Assembly (NCBI GenBank): GCA_021820845.1
Contig: JAKADC010000003.1
Coordinates: forward strand, 124,001-188,000
Direction of reading: 5' to 3'
Source: Pseudomonadota bacterium
GTDB taxonomy: Bacteria > Pseudomonadota > Gammaproteobacteria > Burkholderiales > Thiobacillaceae
Length of the DNA: 64,000 bases
In this document: one piece after another, positions 22,393 through 33,859 of the stretch
Layout of the letters: every line of letters begins with the position of its first letter
Numbering within the stretch: position 1 is the first letter of the stretch
The notes under the pieces: generated by a model
Databases searched by the model: none
Told to the model about the DNA's origin: nothing
What the model saw: only the letters and a program-made list of their open reading frames with translations
Program-made: the position numbers and the translations under genes

Positions 22393-22421
22393 AAAAAGGG
22401 GGCTCGCTGCCCCCCGTTTTT
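22393..22421. terminator. Bidirectional intrinsic terminator
   Basis: AAAAAGGGGGC-TCGCT-GCCCCCCGTTTTT forms a GC stem of six pairs with A and T runs on opposite sides, so it can work in both directions. It lies between the end of the four-helix membrane protein gene (+) and the end of iscX (-), closing the isc operon. Confidence 0.85.
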
Positions 22422-22454
22422 CACATTGCGTTCCGGTCGGGCGCGCGCGTCTCC

Positions 22455-22649
22455 CTAGCTTACTTCGTCGATCCATGCCATCTGGATCGCCTCGAGGATT
22501 TTTTCGCCCGAGTGCTCGGGATCGTCGTCGAAATCCGGCAGTTCCATCACCCAACGATGCAAGTCGGTAAAGCGTATGGTCCTGGGGTCGATTTCAGGAT
22601 GCGCCTCGGCAAGTTCGATTGCGATGTCGAGCGAATCGGTCCACTTCAT
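22455..22649 (-). CDS. iscX: IscX, iron-sulfur assembly regulator
   Basis: A 64-residue acidic protein (MKWTDSLDIAIELAEAHPEIDP...) of the IscX/YfhJ family. It binds IscS and iron and modulates the rate of cluster assembly. The family signature is clear: MKWTD, DPRTIRFTDLHRWV and the C-terminal EKILEAIQMAWIDE. It is the last gene of the isc operon, one base after fdx. Confidence 0.95.
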   Translation of the reverse strand: MKWTDSLDIAIELAEAHPEIDPRTIRFTDLHRWVMELPDFDDDPEHSGEKILEAIQMAWIDEVS

Positions 22650-22650
22650 T

Positions 22651-22989
22651 TCAATGCCCTTCCTTGACCATGTTGATGGTGTATTTTGGAATTTCGACCA
22701 CCAGATCGCTGTCGCTCACCCGGGCCTGGCATGACAGCCGCGATTGCGGCTCCAGCCCCCAGGCCTTGTCGAGCAGGTCGTCTTCTTGTTCCGTGGAAGG
22801 TTCCAGCGAACCGAAGCCTTCGCGCACGATGACGTGACAGGTGGTACAGGCGCACGATTTTTCGCAGGCGTGTTCGATCTCGACGCCATTGGCGAGCAGC
22901 GTGTCGCAGATGGTGTCGCCGGGTTTGGCGTCGATCACGGTGCCTTCGGGGCAGAGTTCGACGTGTGGCAATACGATGAGCTGGGGCAT
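22651..22989 (-). CDS. fdx: ISC-type [2Fe-2S] ferredoxin
   Basis: A 112-residue adrenodoxin-type ferredoxin that supplies electrons for cluster assembly. Cluster ligands are C42, C48, C51 and C87, with the non-ligand C46 also conserved as in the Escherichia coli protein (ACEKSCACTTC). The C-terminal IPKYTINMVKEGH is typical. It is separated from hscA by the inserted DUF3050 gene instead of following it directly. Confidence 0.96.
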   Translation of the reverse strand: MPQLIVLPHVELCPEGTVIDAKPGDTICDTLLANGVEIEHACEKSCACTTCHVIVREGFGSLEPSTEQEDDLLDKAWGLEPQSRLSCQARVSDSDLVVEIPKYTINMVKEGH

Positions 22990-23007
22990 GGTCAGATCCG
23001 GGCTCCG

Positions 23008-23781
23008 TCAGGCGGCTTGGGAGTATTGGCTGGGCAAGGCGGCGAGGACGCCGTCCCAGAATTGCAGACGCGCGTTCACCGCGGACTCCGCCGCCGCCCG
23101 TGCCTCGTGCCATTTGCCGGCGTCGTCGCCGCACAGCGCCGCGAGCAGGCGCAGCGAGAGCGGCGCATGGAAATCCTCGTCCAGATGAACGTGGCGGTTG
23201 AGGTAATAGTGGAAGCTCGGCGCCTCGGCCTCGGTCACCGCCATGCGCGCCAGGAAGGCGCGGAACATCGACGGAATGACGTGCTCGCGGCCGAGCGCCA
23301 GTGCGGCGGCCACGGCGTGCGGCTTGTCGCTGGAGATGAAATCGAAGGTGGTCCGGGTGAAGGCGGCCGAGGGCGCGGGTGCGAGGTTCGCGGCGAGCGC
23401 GGCATCGATTCCCGCCTCGCCCGCCAGCTGAACGAAGCGCTCGGGCGTCTCGGTGTCGGCGTCGATTTCGCGCATCGCGGCGAGATACAGCGCGAAGTGG
23501 CTGGTGTGCCCCGCCTGCCCGGGCAGCGCGACGTCGGTTTCCTCTTCCAGCACCAGCTCGTTGATGAAGCGCTGCACCGAGGGATCGCGGCTCGGGGTCC
23601 ACGGCCAGCGGGCCGGCGCGACCTGGTGCTGCAGATATTTGATCAGCGACATGAAGTCCCACACGGAATAGACATGGTGCTGCATGAACACGCGCAGGTC
23701 ATCGGCCGAGGCCACGGCCGCATAGATCGGATGCGCTTCAAGCCTGGTCCGCAGGGATTGGATGTAATCGTCGTTCAGCAT
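23008..23781 (-). CDS. DUF3050 family protein (heme-oxygenase-like fold)
   Basis: A 257-residue soluble, all-helical protein. The string FMQHHVYSVWDFMSLIKYLQ near residues 32-51 is characteristic of the DUF3050 family, whose predicted fold is heme-oxygenase-like. Candidate metal ligands are H35-H36, the acidic NELVLEEETD, HTSHF and the D-x3-H in HLDEDFH. This fold includes both heme oxygenases and diiron oxygenases, but the chemistry of DUF3050 is not established. It lies inside the isc operon, 14 bases after hscA and 18 bases before fdx, so it is certainly co-transcribed with the iron-sulfur assembly genes. A role in iron supply or in using a diiron/iron-sulfur cofactor is inference. Confidence 0.8.
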   Translation of the reverse strand: MLNDDYIQSLRTRLEAHPIYAAVASADDLRVFMQHHVYSVWDFMSLIKYLQHQVAPARWPWTPSRDPSVQRFINELVLEEETDVALPGQAGHTSHFALYLAAMREIDADTETPERFVQLAGEAGIDAALAANLAPAPSAAFTRTTFDFISSDKPHAVAAALALGREHVIPSMFRAFLARMAVTEAEAPSFHYYLNRHVHLDEDFHAPLSLRLLAALCGDDAGKWHEARAAAESAVNARLQFWDGVLAALPSQYSQAA

Positions 23782-23795
23782 GGGTTGCGGTCCGC

Positions 23796-25673
<1,878 letters not shown>

Positions 25674-25676
25674 GTC

Positions 25677-26213
25677 TTAACTTTCGAGTTCTTCGTACAC
25701 GTCGCCGATTTCGGCGATGAGTTTGTCCATGAAGCGCAGCTGGCGCACGGCTTCGGACGCAGCCTCGAAGTCGTGCGCGATATCGAGCCGTTCGGCGAGA
25801 TGCGCCTCGATGCGGCGGTGCGCGGCGCGCAGGTCGTCGGACAGGGCATCGAGCGCCGCGACACTGCCGCTCTTGCGGGCCTCGTCGATCGCCTCGCGCC
25901 ATTCCATCTGTTGCATCAGGAAAGCCGGCGCCATTTTGGTGTTGCTGGCGTCGAGGGCGTCGATTCCCTGCAGATGCAGCAGATAAACGCCGCGATTCAC
26001 CGGATGTTTGAGTGCCTGGTAGGCCTCGTTGACGCGGGCCGCCCACTGCATCGCGACCCGCTGCTCGGCTTCGGGCTGCGCGGCGAAGCGGTCCGGATGC
26101 ACCGTGTTCTGCAACTCGCGATAGGCGGCATCGAGCTTCGCCCGATCCAGCGCGTACGTCGCGGGCAGGCCGAACAGTTCGAAATGGGTTTGGCTGAAAT
26201 CCATTCTTGGCAA
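25677..26213 (-). CDS. hscB: Fe-S co-chaperone HscB
   Basis: A 178-residue J-domain co-chaperone that delivers IscU to HscA. The J-domain HPD motif is H39-P40-D41 (ELQNTVHPDRF) and the C-terminal three-helix IscU-binding domain is present. The start may be M1 or the second Met three codons in (MDFSQTHFELFGLP). It follows iscA after a gap of about 100 bases, the largest in this operon. Confidence 0.95.
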   Translation of the reverse strand: MPRMDFSQTHFELFGLPATYALDRAKLDAAYRELQNTVHPDRFAAQPEAEQRVAMQWAARVNEAYQALKHPVNRGVYLLHLQGIDALDASNTKMAPAFLMQQMEWREAIDEARKSGSVAALDALSDDLRAAHRRIEAHLAERLDIAHDFEAASEAVRQLRFMDKLIAEIGDVYEELES

Positions 26214-26315
26214 TGCGGAATCAGTGGCTGGGAATCATGGAGCGCACGCTTCGCGATTGCGGACGTCTCGCCCGGCCCGCGCCGCCCGGACTGCCGAAAC
26301 CGGCAGCGCCGGGGC

Positions 26316-26639
26316 TCAGACGTTGAACGACTCGCCGCAGCCGCACGCGTCCTTCACGTTCGGATTGTTGAACTTGAAGCCCTCGTTCAGCCCTTCGCGG
26401 GCGTAATCCAGTTCGGTGCCGTCGAGGTAGGCCAGGCTCTGGGGATCGACGAAGACGGTGACGCCGTGGCTGGTGAACACCTCGTCGCCTTCGGGCGTCT
26501 CGTCCGCGAATTCGAGCTTGTAGGCCATGCCGGAGCAGCCGCTGGTGCGTACGCCGAGACGGATGCCGACGCCCTTGCCGCGCTTGGCGATGAAATTCGT
26601 GATGTGCTGCGCCGCGCGCTCGGAAAGAGTGACCGCCAT
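26316..26639 (-). CDS. iscA: A-type Fe-S carrier IscA
   Basis: A 107-residue A-type carrier with the three conserved cysteines C35 (TSGCSGMAY), C99 and C101 (DACGCGESF). It accepts clusters or iron and hands them to apo-proteins. Three bases separate it from iscU. Confidence 0.97.
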   Translation of the reverse strand: MAVTLSERAAQHITNFIAKRGKGVGIRLGVRTSGCSGMAYKLEFADETPEGDEVFTSHGVTVFVDPQSLAYLDGTELDYAREGLNEGFKFNNPNVKDACGCGESFNV

Positions 26640-26642
26640 GGC

Positions 26643-27029
26643 TTACTCCAGTCCCTTTTTCTGCTTGTAGTCGGCAACCGCGGCCTTGATCGCGTCTTCC
26701 GCCAGAATCGAGCAGTGGATTTTCACCGGAGGCAGCGCCAGCTCTTCGGCGATCGCCGTGTTCTTGATTTCCATCGCCTGATCGAGCGTCTTGCCCTTCA
26801 CCCACTCGGTGACCAGGGAAGACGAGGCGATCGCCGAGCCGCAGCCGTAAGTCTTGAATTTCGCGTCTTCGATGCGGCCGTCGGCGCCGACCTTGATCTG
26901 CAGCTTCATCACGTCGCCGCAGGCGGGCGCGCCGACCATGCCGGTGCCGATGCCGTCGTCGTCCTTGGCGAAGGAGCCGACGTTGCGGGGGTTCTCGTAG
27001 TGGTCGAGTACTTTGTCGCTGTAGGACAT
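26643..27029 (-). CDS. iscU: Fe-S cluster scaffold IscU
   Basis: A 128-residue scaffold on which clusters are built. Ligands C37, C63 and C106 with D39 are present, and the HscA-recognition motif LPPVK is at 99-103. It lies 24 bases after iscS with a good GGAG ribosome site. Confidence 0.98.
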   Translation of the reverse strand: MSYSDKVLDHYENPRNVGSFAKDDDGIGTGMVGAPACGDVMKLQIKVGADGRIEDAKFKTYGCGSAIASSSLVTEWVKGKTLDQAMEIKNTAIAEELALPPVKIHCSILAEDAIKAAVADYKQKKGLE

Positions 27030-27053
27030 GAGGTTCTCCTTTACTTCAACTTT

Positions 27054-28262
27054 TCAGTGTGCAGCCCACTGCACCGAATTCAGATCGACGCCTTCCTTGA
27101 ACATTTCCCACAGCGGGGAAAGCTCGCGCAGCTTGCCGATCTTCTCGTGCAGGAGCTTGATGGCGTAATCGACTTCCTCCTCGGTGGTGAAGCGGCCGAT
27201 CGAGAAACGGATCGAGCTGTGCGCCAGCTCGTCGCTGCGGCCCAGCGCGCGCAGCACGTAGGACGGCTCCAGGCTGGCCGAGGTGCAGGCGGAGCCGGAC
27301 GATACCGCCAGGTCCTTGATCGCCATGATCAGCGATTCACCTTCGACGAAATTGAAGCTGACGTTGAGGTTATGCGGCACGCGCTGGTCCATGTCGCCGT
27401 TGAGATGCACTTCTTCGATGTCCTTGAGGCCGTTGTAGAGACGGTCGCGCAGCATGCGGATGCGCTCGTTCTCGGTCGCCATCTCTTCGCGGGCGATGCG
27501 GAACGCTTCGCCCATGCCGACGATCTGATGGGTGGGCAAGGTACCGGAGCGCATGCCGCGCTCGTGACCGCCGCCGTGCATCTGCGCCTCGAGGCGGATG
27601 CGCGGCTTGCGGCGCACATAGAGCGCGCCGATGCCCTTCGGGCCATAGGTCTTGTGCGCCGAGAACGACATCAGGTCCACGGGCAGCGTCTTCAGGTCGA
27701 TCGGCATCTTGCCGGTGGCCTGTGCGGCGTCGACGTGGAACACCACGCCCTTCTCGCGGCAGATCTTGCCGATGGCGCCGATGTCCTGGATCACGCCGAT
27801 TTCGTTGTTGACCGCCATCACCGACGCCAGCACCGTGTCGGGACGGATCGCTGCGCGGAATTCCTCGAGGTCGAGCAGGCCGTTTTCCTTGACGTTCAGA
27901 TACGTCGCCTCGAAGCCCTGCCGCTCCATTTCACGCACCGTGTCGAGCACCGCCTTGTGTTCGGTGCGGACCGTGATGATGTGCTTGCCCTTGGTCGCCG
28001 AGTAGAAGTGACCCGCACCCTTGATGGCGAGGTTGTTCGATTCGGTCGCGCCGGAGGTGAACACGATCTCCTTCGGGTCAGCGCCGACCAGCGCCGCGAT
28101 TTCGCCGCGCGCTTCTTCGACCGCCGCCTCGGCTTCCCAGCCGTAGGGGTGCGAACGCGATGCCGGATTGCCGAAATGCTCGGTCAGGTAGGGAATCATC
28201 TTGGCCGCCACGCGGGGGTCGACCGGCGTCGTCGCTGAGTAATCGAAATACAGTGTCTTCAT
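27054..28262 (-). CDS. iscS: Cysteine desulfurase IscS
   Basis: A 402-residue PLP enzyme that supplies sulfur for clusters and thio-modified tRNA. The PLP lysine is K204 ([12 protein letters not shown]) and the persulfide cysteine is C326 in [10 protein letters not shown], on the group I active-site loop. It starts 22 bases after iscR. Confidence 0.98.
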   Translation of the reverse strand: MKTLYFDYSATTPVDPRVAAKMIPYLTEHFGNPASRSHPYGWEAEAAVEEARGEIAALVGADPKEIVFTSGATESNNLAIKGAGHFYSATKGKHIITVRTEHKAVLDTVREMERQGFEATYLNVKENGLLDLEEFRAAIRPDTVLASVMAVNNEIGVIQDIGAIGKICREKGVVFHVDAAQATGKMPIDLKTLPVDLMSFSAHKTYGPKGIGALYVRRKPRIRLEAQMHGGGHERGMRSGTLPTHQIVGMGEAFRIAREEMATENERIRMLRDRLYNGLKDIEEVHLNGDMDQRVPHNLNVSFNFVEGESLIMAIKDLAVSSGSACTSASLEPSYVLRALGRSDELAHSSIRFSIGRFTTEEEVDYAIKLLHEKIGKLRELSPLWEMFKEGVDLNSVQWAAH

Positions 28263-28284
28263 CGTTTTGCCCTGATTGAAACGT

Positions 28285-28746
28285 TCAAGCGGCCAGCGTC
28301 ATCTTCGATACGCGGCGGTCCTGCAGCACCTTTTCCTTGCACTCGTCCTGCTTGGCCACCAGCGTGGCCAGCGTGACGTTGTCCAGATAATCGTAGATGT
28401 GGGCGTTGAGACCCGTCCACAAGTCATGCGTCAGGCAGCGGTGCTCGTCGTGGCAGTTTTCCTTGCCGCCGCACTGCGTCGCGTCGATCGGTTCGTCCAC
28501 CGCCCGAATGATGTCGGCCACGCTGACTTCGCCGAGCGGCCGCGCGAGGTAGTAGCCGCCGCCCGGGCCGCGTACGCTTTCGACCAGCTCGTGCCGGCGC
28601 AGCCGGCTGAAAAGCTGTTCCAGGTACGACAGCGAAATGTCCTGACGCTCGCTGATGCCGGCCAGCGTCACGGGATTCTTGCCGCCGCGCAATGCGAGGT
28701 CCAGCATGGCTGTCACGGCGAAGCGGCCTTTGGTGGTCAATCTCAT
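28285..28746 (-). CDS. iscR: Fe-S cluster-responsive repressor IscR
   Basis: A 153-residue Rrf2-family regulator. The N-terminal winged helix ([32 protein letters not shown]) is followed by the cluster-binding C92, C98 and C104 with H107. In its [2Fe-2S] form it represses its own operon at type-1 boxes; two such boxes lie directly upstream (28782-28806 and 28810-28834). Confidence 0.97.
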   Translation of the reverse strand: MRLTTKGRFAVTAMLDLALRGGKNPVTLAGISERQDISLSYLEQLFSRLRRHELVESVRGPGGGYYLARPLGEVSVADIIRAVDEPIDATQCGGKENCHDEHRCLTHDLWTGLNAHIYDYLDNVTLATLVAKQDECKEKVLQDRRVSKMTLAA

Positions 28747-28773
28747 GACTCGTTCTCCTGAAATTCCGCTCGA

Positions 28774-28802
28774 ACTATAAAATTCCCGAGCATTTCAGTC
28801 AA
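28774..28802 (-). promoter_or_regulatory. Sigma-70 promoter of the isc operon
   Basis: On the minus strand, -35 TTGACT (28797-28802), a 17-base spacer and -10 TATAGT (28774-28779) stand 28 bases before the iscR ATG. The -35 element lies inside the proximal IscR box, as expected for autorepression. Confidence 0.8.
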
Positions 28803-28806
28803 CTAT
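28782..28806 (-). promoter_or_regulatory. Proximal IscR type-1 box
   Basis: The 25-base minus-strand segment beginning ATAGTTGACT matches the Escherichia coli type-1 consensus (ATASYYGACTRWWWYAGTCRRSTAT) at 22 of 25 positions by eye. It covers the -35 element of the iscR promoter, so binding of [2Fe-2S]-IscR would block polymerase. Confidence 0.7.
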
Positions 28807-28809
28807 TAC

Positions 28810-28834
28810 TTACCCTATCAAATTAGTCAACTAT
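28810..28834 (-). promoter_or_regulatory. Distal IscR type-1 box overlapping the cysE stop
   Basis: A second ATAGTTGACT-led box lies 28 bases upstream of the first, in direct orientation. It matches the type-1 consensus at about 21 of 25 positions. Its first half-site encodes the last codons and stop of cysE (Ile-Val-Asp-TAA). Confidence 0.6.
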
Positions 28835-29581
28835 TTTATTCAAATAATTCGGATCGAAATCGTCCGGCTTGTCCTGCCCCGCCGGCATTTCCGCCCCCAG
28901 CTTCTGCAACTGCGCGAGGATCAGTTCCAGCCGCTGGTCGATATGCGCCGAATGATCGATCAGGCCGTGGATCGCCTTCACCATCGGATCGTTCATGTCG
29001 GACGAAATGGCGTACGCCGAGAAGCCGAGTTTTTTCGCCTGCTGGCTGCGCTGCTTTTCGGCTGCGCTGTCGAGGATGCGCGCGGGGATGCCGACGGCCG
29101 TCGCATTGTCGGGCACATCCTTCACGACCACCGCGTTGGAGCCGATGCGCGCATTCGCCCCGATGGTGATCGGGCCGAGAATCTTGGCCCCCGCGCCAAC
29201 GACGACGCCGGGCATCAGCGTGGGATGACGCTTGCCCTTGTTCCACGAGGTCCCGCCGAGCGTGACGCCGTGGTAGAGCGTGCAGTCGTCGCCGATTTCG
29301 GCGGTTTCGCCGATCACCACGCCCATGCCGTGGTCGATGAAGACGCGGCGGCCGATGGTGGCGCCGGGATGGATCTCGATGCCCGTCAGCCAGCGGCCGA
29401 CGTGCGAGGCGAAGCGGGCAAGCCACTTCCATTCGAGGCGCCACAGCTTGTGCGCCAGGCGATGGATGACCATGGCGTGAAAACCCGGGTAGGTGGTGAC
29501 GACCTCGAAGGTCGACCGCGCAGCCGGGTCGCGGTCGAAAACGACGGCAATGTCTTCCCTGAGTTGGCTGAGGAGGCTCAT
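28823..29581 (-). CDS. cysE: Serine O-acetyltransferase CysE
   Basis: A 252-residue enzyme that makes O-acetylserine, the precursor of cysteine. The N-terminal helical domain ([17 protein letters not shown]) precedes a left-handed beta-helix of hexapeptide repeats with the catalytic motif [19 protein letters not shown] and GVTLGGT. It lies immediately upstream of iscR, so cysteine supply and cysteine desulfuration are neighbours. An IscR-like box overlaps the trmJ stop just in front of it. Confidence 0.96.
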   Translation of the reverse strand: MSLLSQLREDIAVVFDRDPAARSTFEVVTTYPGFHAMVIHRLAHKLWRLEWKWLARFASHVGRWLTGIEIHPGATIGRRVFIDHGMGVVIGETAEIGDDCTLYHGVTLGGTSWNKGKRHPTLMPGVVVGAGAKILGPITIGANARIGSNAVVVKDVPDNATAVGIPARILDSAAEKQRSQQAKKLGFSAYAISSDMNDPMVKAIHGLIDHSAHIDQRLELILAQLQKLGAEMPAGQDKPDDFDPNYLNKIVD

Positions 29582-29595
29582 GGCGCGAGGATGCG

Positions 29596-29620
29596 ATTTC
29601 CTAGTAAATTAGTCAACTAT
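29596..29620 (-). promoter_or_regulatory. IscR-like type-1 box in front of cysE
   Basis: A third ATAGTTGACT-led 25-mer (about 21 of 25 consensus positions) spans the trmJ stop codon, 15 bases before the cysE ATG. Its TTGACT could be a -35 but the hexamer 17 bases on (CATCCT) is a poor -10, so it may act on read-through transcription rather than a promoter. Confidence 0.5.
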
Positions 29621-30414
29621 TTGGGGCCATGGTTCGGCTCGCGCGGGGCCGCGCGCCTGGCTTCCTGGGCAGCGGTCAAAATGCCGCGCAGGATGTTCAC
29701 TTCCTCCTTCGCCAGGCGCGTGCGCGCGAACAGGCGGCGCAATTTCAGCATCAGCTTGCCCGGTGAGCCGGGATTGAGAAATTCCAGTTCGGTCAGCGCC
29801 GTCTCCATATGGGCGTAGAACTTCTCCACCTCGTCCCCGCTTGCCGCGTCCATCTCGGGCTGCGGCCAGCTTGCCTGACCCAGCCAGGCCTGACGGATTT
29901 CATAGCTCAGCACCTGCACCGCCGCCGCCAGGTTGAGCGAGCTGTAGTCCGGATTGGCGGCGATCGTCACCAGTCCCTGGCAGAGGCTCAGCTCTTCGTT
30001 CGACAGCCCGCTGGTCTCGTTGCCGAACACCAGTGCGACGGGACCGGTTTGCGCCTCGGCCAGGAGACGGGTCGACGCTTCGACCGGGGTGAGCACCTCG
30101 GCCACGATGTCGCGCCGGCGCGCCGAGACGCCCAGTGCGAGCGTCGCGTCGGCGAGCGCTTCGGCAAGCGAAGCGCACACCCGCGCCCGCGCGAGCACGT
30201 CGGTCGCGCCTGACGCCATGGCGTCGGCCTGGCTGTTGGGGAATACCGCGGGATCGACCAGGACAAGCTGCGACAGGCCCATCGTTTTCATCGCACGCGC
30301 CGCCGCTCCGATGTTCCCGGGGTGGCTGGTGCGCGCCAGCACGATGCGAATGTTGGCGAGAAGATTCGGGTCGGGGCGATTATTGGCGGGGAGCTTCGGG
30401 TCTGACGGGGTCAT
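29617..30414 (-). CDS. trmJ: tRNA (cytidine/uridine-2'-O)-methyltransferase TrmJ
   Basis: A SPOUT-class methyltransferase that modifies position 32 of tRNA. The chosen start (ATG 30412-30414, MTPSDPKLPANNRPDPNLL) gives 265 residues; the longer open frame upstream runs into suhB on the other strand. Motifs: IVLARTSHPGNIGAAARAMK, LVFGNETSGLSNEEL and PDYSSLNLAAAVQVLSYE, the last forming the trefoil-knot SAM site. It is divergent from suhB and heads trmJ-cysE-isc. Confidence 0.94.
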   Translation of the reverse strand: MTPSDPKLPANNRPDPNLLANIRIVLARTSHPGNIGAAARAMKTMGLSQLVLVDPAVFPNSQADAMASGATDVLARARVCASLAEALADATLALGVSARRRDIVAEVLTPVEASTRLLAEAQTGPVALVFGNETSGLSNEELSLCQGLVTIAANPDYSSLNLAAAVQVLSYEIRQAWLGQASWPQPEMDAASGDEVEKFYAHMETALTELEFLNPGSPGKLMLKLRRLFARTRLAKEEVNILRGILTAAQEARRAAPREPNHGPK

Positions 30415-30459
30415 CAAGTAAAATAGCGCGCTCGTTCTTTGAATCCATAGCCAGACATC

Positions 30460-31266
30460 ATGCATCCCATGCTCAACACGGCGGTGAAAGCCGCTCGCAA
30501 GGCGGGGGCGATCATCAATCGCGCCTCGCTCGACCTCGACCAGCTCACCGTGCGGAGCAAACAGGATCGCGATTACGTCAGCGAAGTCGACCAGATGGCC
30601 GAACGCGCCATCATCGAAACCCTGCTCGACGCCTATCCGAACCACGGGATTTTAGCAGAGGAGTCCGGCACGGCCGACGCCAAGAACGGCGAGGACTACC
30701 AGTGGATCATCGATCCGCTCGACGGCACCACCAATTTCCTGCACGGCCTGCCGCAGTATTCGGTTTCCATTGCGCTCAGGCACAAGGGCCAGATCACGCA
30801 GGCCGTGGTGTTCGATCCCGCACGCAACGAGCTCTTCACCGCAAGCCGCGGGCGCGGCGCGATGCTGAACGACCGCCGCATCCGCGCCAGCAAGCGCGCC
30901 AAGCTCTCCGAATGCCTGATCGGCACCGGCTTCCCCTTCCGCGACTTCAGCTTCGCCGAAGCCTATGTCGGCATGTTCCGCGACATGATGAAGGCGACAT
31001 CGGGCCTGCGCCGCCCCGGCTCCGCGGCGCTCGACCTCTGCTACGTGGCATGCGGCCGCTACGACGGTTTCTGGGAAATGCACCTGCAACCCTGGGATCT
31101 CGCCGCCGGCAGCCTGATCGCGCAGGAATCCGGCGCGCTGGTCGGCAATTTCCTGGGCGACGAAGGCTTCCTGGAATCCGGCAACATCGTCGCCGCCACC
31201 CCAAAAATCTTCGGGCAGATGCTGCAGGTCATCGCGCCCCACCTGCCGCCCGAACTGAAGGTCTGA
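30460..31266 (+). CDS. suhB: Inositol-1-monophosphatase / SuhB
   Basis: A 268-residue Mg-dependent phosphatase of the inositol monophosphatase family; in bacteria SuhB also acts in rRNA transcription antitermination. Metal-site motifs are LAEESG (E67-E68), [10 protein letters not shown] (D85, D88) and the C-terminal QPWDLAAG. The ATG at 30460 is preceded by a possible -10 TAAAAT at 30419-30424 with no clear -35. It is divergent from trmJ, as in many Proteobacteria. Confidence 0.95.
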   Translation: MHPMLNTAVKAARKAGAIINRASLDLDQLTVRSKQDRDYVSEVDQMAERAIIETLLDAYPNHGILAEESGTADAKNGEDYQWIIDPLDGTTNFLHGLPQYSVSIALRHKGQITQAVVFDPARNELFTASRGRGAMLNDRRIRASKRAKLSECLIGTGFPFRDFSFAEAYVGMFRDMMKATSGLRRPGSAALDLCYVACGRYDGFWEMHLQPWDLAAGSLIAQESGALVGNFLGDEGFLESGNIVAATPKIFGQMLQVIAPHLPPELKV

Positions 31267-31285
31267 TCCGAACGGCAGCCGATCC

Positions 31286-33859
31286 ATGTCGCTCGCGAAG
31301 GAGCCCACTGCCCACACGCCGATGATGCAGCAGTACCTGGGCATCAAGGCGCAGCATCCCGACATGCTGCTGTTCTACCGCATGGGCGACTTCTACGAGC
31401 TGTTCTTCGACGACGCCGAAAAGGCCGCACGGCTGCTCAACATCACGCTGACGACGCGCGGCGCCTCGGCCGGCAGCCCGATCAAGATGGCCGGCGTGCC
31501 CTATCACAGCGCCGAGCAGTATCTGGCGCGCCTGTTGAAGCTGGGCGAATCGGTGGTGATCGCCGAGCAGGTGGGCGACCCCGCCATGAGCAAGGGGCCG
31601 GTCGAGCGGCAGGTGTCGCGCATCGTCACGCCGGGCACGCTGACCGATTCGGGCCTGCTCGACGAAACGCGCGACACGCTGATTCTGGCCATCGCCCCGG
31701 ACGGCGCGAGCGCCCCCGCCACGCTTGGCATCGCCTGGCTCAACCTCGCGGCCGGCCGCTTCCGGATCAGCGAGATCGAGTCCTACGCCCTCCCCGCCCT
31801 GCTGGCGCGGGTGCGGCCAGCGGAAATCCTCGCCCCCGACGACTTCGCCCTCGACGACGCCGCGTGCGCGGTGCGCCGGCTCGCACCCTGGCAATTCGAC
31901 ACGCGCGGCGGGCAGTCCCGGCTGATGCAGCAGTTCGGCACTCGCGGCCTCGCCGGCTTCGGCGTGGCCGATCTGCCGCTGGCGATCGCGGCGGCGGGCG
32001 CGTTGCTCGACTACATCCAGACCACCCAGCGCACGGCCCTGCCGCACGTCCAGAGCATCCGTGCCGAGCGCGACGACGACTTCGTGCAGCTCGACGCCGC
32101 CACCCGGCGCAACCTCGAACTCACCGAAACCCTGCGCGGCGAATCGGCGCCGACGCTGCTCTCCGTACTCGACAGCACCGCCACGGGCATGGGCACGCGG
32201 CTGTTGCGGCGCTGGCTGCACCATCCACTGCGCGATCGCGAGACCCTGGTGCGGCGGCGCGACGCCATCGGCACCCTCGCCGCGGCGCCGGATACCGCAA
32301 GCGCGCTCACGCGCTTGCTGAAGAGCTGCGCCGACGTCGAGCGGATCGGCGGGCGCATCGCCTTGAAAAACGCGCGGCCGCGCGATCTCTCGGGCCTGCG
32401 CGATACCCTGGCGCTGTTGCCCGGGCTGGTCGCCGCGCTGCCCGCGAACGACGCGCGCCTGGCGACGCTGCAGGCCGCGCTCGCGGGCCGGCCCGAGCTG
32501 CACGCACTGCTGGCGCAGGCGATCCAGCCCGAGCCCGCCAGCGTGCTGCGCGAGGGCGGCGTGATCGCCGACGGCTACGACGCCGAGCTCGACGAGCTGC
32601 GCGCGCTCACGCGCGACGCCGGCGCGTTCCTGCTGGAACTGGAAACCCGCGAACGCGCACGCACCGGCATCACCGGCCTGAAGGTCGAATACAACAAGGT
32701 GCACGGCTTCTACATCGAGGTCGGCCGCAGCCAGGCCGACAAGGTGCCCGACGACTATCGCCGCCGCCAGACGCTGAAGAACGCCGAGCGCTACATCACG
32801 CCGGAACTCAAGGCATTCGAGGACAAGGCCTTGTCGGCCCAGGAGCGCGCGCTGGCCCGCGAAAAGGCGCTGTTCGAGGCGCTGCTGGCGTCGCTGGCAC
32901 CGCACGTGCCGGATTTCCTGGCGATCGCCGCCGCGTTGGCCGAAATCGACGTGCTGGCAAGCCAGGCAGAGCGGGCGGGCACGCTGAAGCTCAGTTCACC
33001 CGACTACAGCGAAGACCCCGGCATCGTCATCCGCGGCGGCCGCCACCCCGTGGTCGAGGCGCAGGTCGACCATTTCATTCCCAACGACGTGACGCTCAAC
33101 CGCACCCGGCAGATGCTCTTGATCACCGGTCCCAACATGGGCGGCAAGTCGACCTACATGCGGCAGGTGGCACTGATCACGCTCATGGCGTGCTGCGGCC
33201 TGTGGGTTCCCGCGAGCTCGGCGAAAATCGGCGACGTCGATCAGATTTTCACCCGCATCGGCGCCTCCGACGACCTGGCGGGCGGGCGTTCGACCTTCAT
33301 GGTCGAGATGACCGAGACCGCGCACATCCTGCACAATGCCAGCGCCAACAGCCTGGTGCTGCTCGATGAAATCGGCCGCGGCACCTCGACCTTCGACGGC
33401 CTCGCGCTGGCGTGGGCGGTGGCGCGCCACCTCGTCGCTGCGACGCGCGCGTTCACCCTGTTCGCCACCCACTACTTCGAACTGACCCAGCTCACGCAGG
33501 AATTCCGTCAGCTCGCCAACGTGCACCTCGACGCCAAGGAGCACGGCGCCGACCTCGTGTTCCTGCACACGGTCGAGGAAGGCCCGGCCTCGCAGAGCTA
33601 CGGCATCCAGGTCGCGCGGCTCGCCGGCGTGCCGAGTCCAGTCATCCACGCGGCGCGGCGTCACCTGCGCGAACTCGAGGACGCCCAGTTGCAGCCGGGC
33701 CCCCAGGGCGACCTGTTCGCGGCGCATCTGCCCCACGACGCCCCGCCGCCGCATCCGGCCCTCGATCAGTTGCGCGAACTCGATCCCGACGCGCTCACGC
33801 CGAAAGCAGCCCTCGACATCGTCTATGCCTTGAAGGCACTCACGGACACCTCGCCATGA
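31286..33859 (+). CDS. mutS: DNA mismatch repair protein MutS
   Basis: An 857-residue mismatch-recognition ATPase. The mismatch-reading Phe-x-Glu motif is in [11 protein letters not shown] near residue 36. Connector, lever and clamp domains follow. The ATPase domain has Walker [10 protein letters not shown] (about 615-623), Walker [13 protein letters not shown] and the helix-turn-helix dimer region near the C-terminus. Its stop overlaps the ATG of the next gene. It begins 19 bases after suhB. Confidence 0.97.
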   Translation: MSLAKEPTAHTPMMQQYLGIKAQHPDMLLFYRMGDFYELFFDDAEKAARLLNITLTTRGASAGSPIKMAGVPYHSAEQYLARLLKLGESVVIAEQVGDPAMSKGPVERQVSRIVTPGTLTDSGLLDETRDTLILAIAPDGASAPATLGIAWLNLAAGRFRISEIESYALPALLARVRPAEILAPDDFALDDAACAVRRLAPWQFDTRGGQSRLMQQFGTRGLAGFGVADLPLAIAAAGALLDYIQTTQRTALPHVQSIRAERDDDFVQLDAATRRNLELTETLRGESAPTLLSVLDSTATGMGTRLLRRWLHHPLRDRETLVRRRDAIGTLAAAPDTASALTRLLKSCADVERIGGRIALKNARPRDLSGLRDTLALLPGLVAALPANDARLATLQAALAGRPELHALLAQAIQPEPASVLREGGVIADGYDAELDELRALTRDAGAFLLELETRERARTGITGLKVEYNKVHGFYIEVGRSQADKVPDDYRRRQTLKNAERYITPELKAFEDKALSAQERALAREKALFEALLASLAPHVPDFLAIAAALAEIDVLASQAERAGTLKLSSPDYSEDPGIVIRGGRHPVVEAQVDHFIPNDVTLNRTRQMLLITGPNMGGKSTYMRQVALITLMACCGLWVPASSAKIGDVDQIFTRIGASDDLAGGRSTFMVEMTETAHILHNASANSLVLLDEIGRGTSTFDGLALAWAVARHLVAATRAFTLFATHYFELTQLTQEFRQLANVHLDAKEHGADLVFLHTVEEGPASQSYGIQVARLAGVPSPVIHAARRHLRELEDAQLQPGPQGDLFAAHLPHDAPPPHPALDQLRELDPDALTPKAALDIVYALKALTDTSP

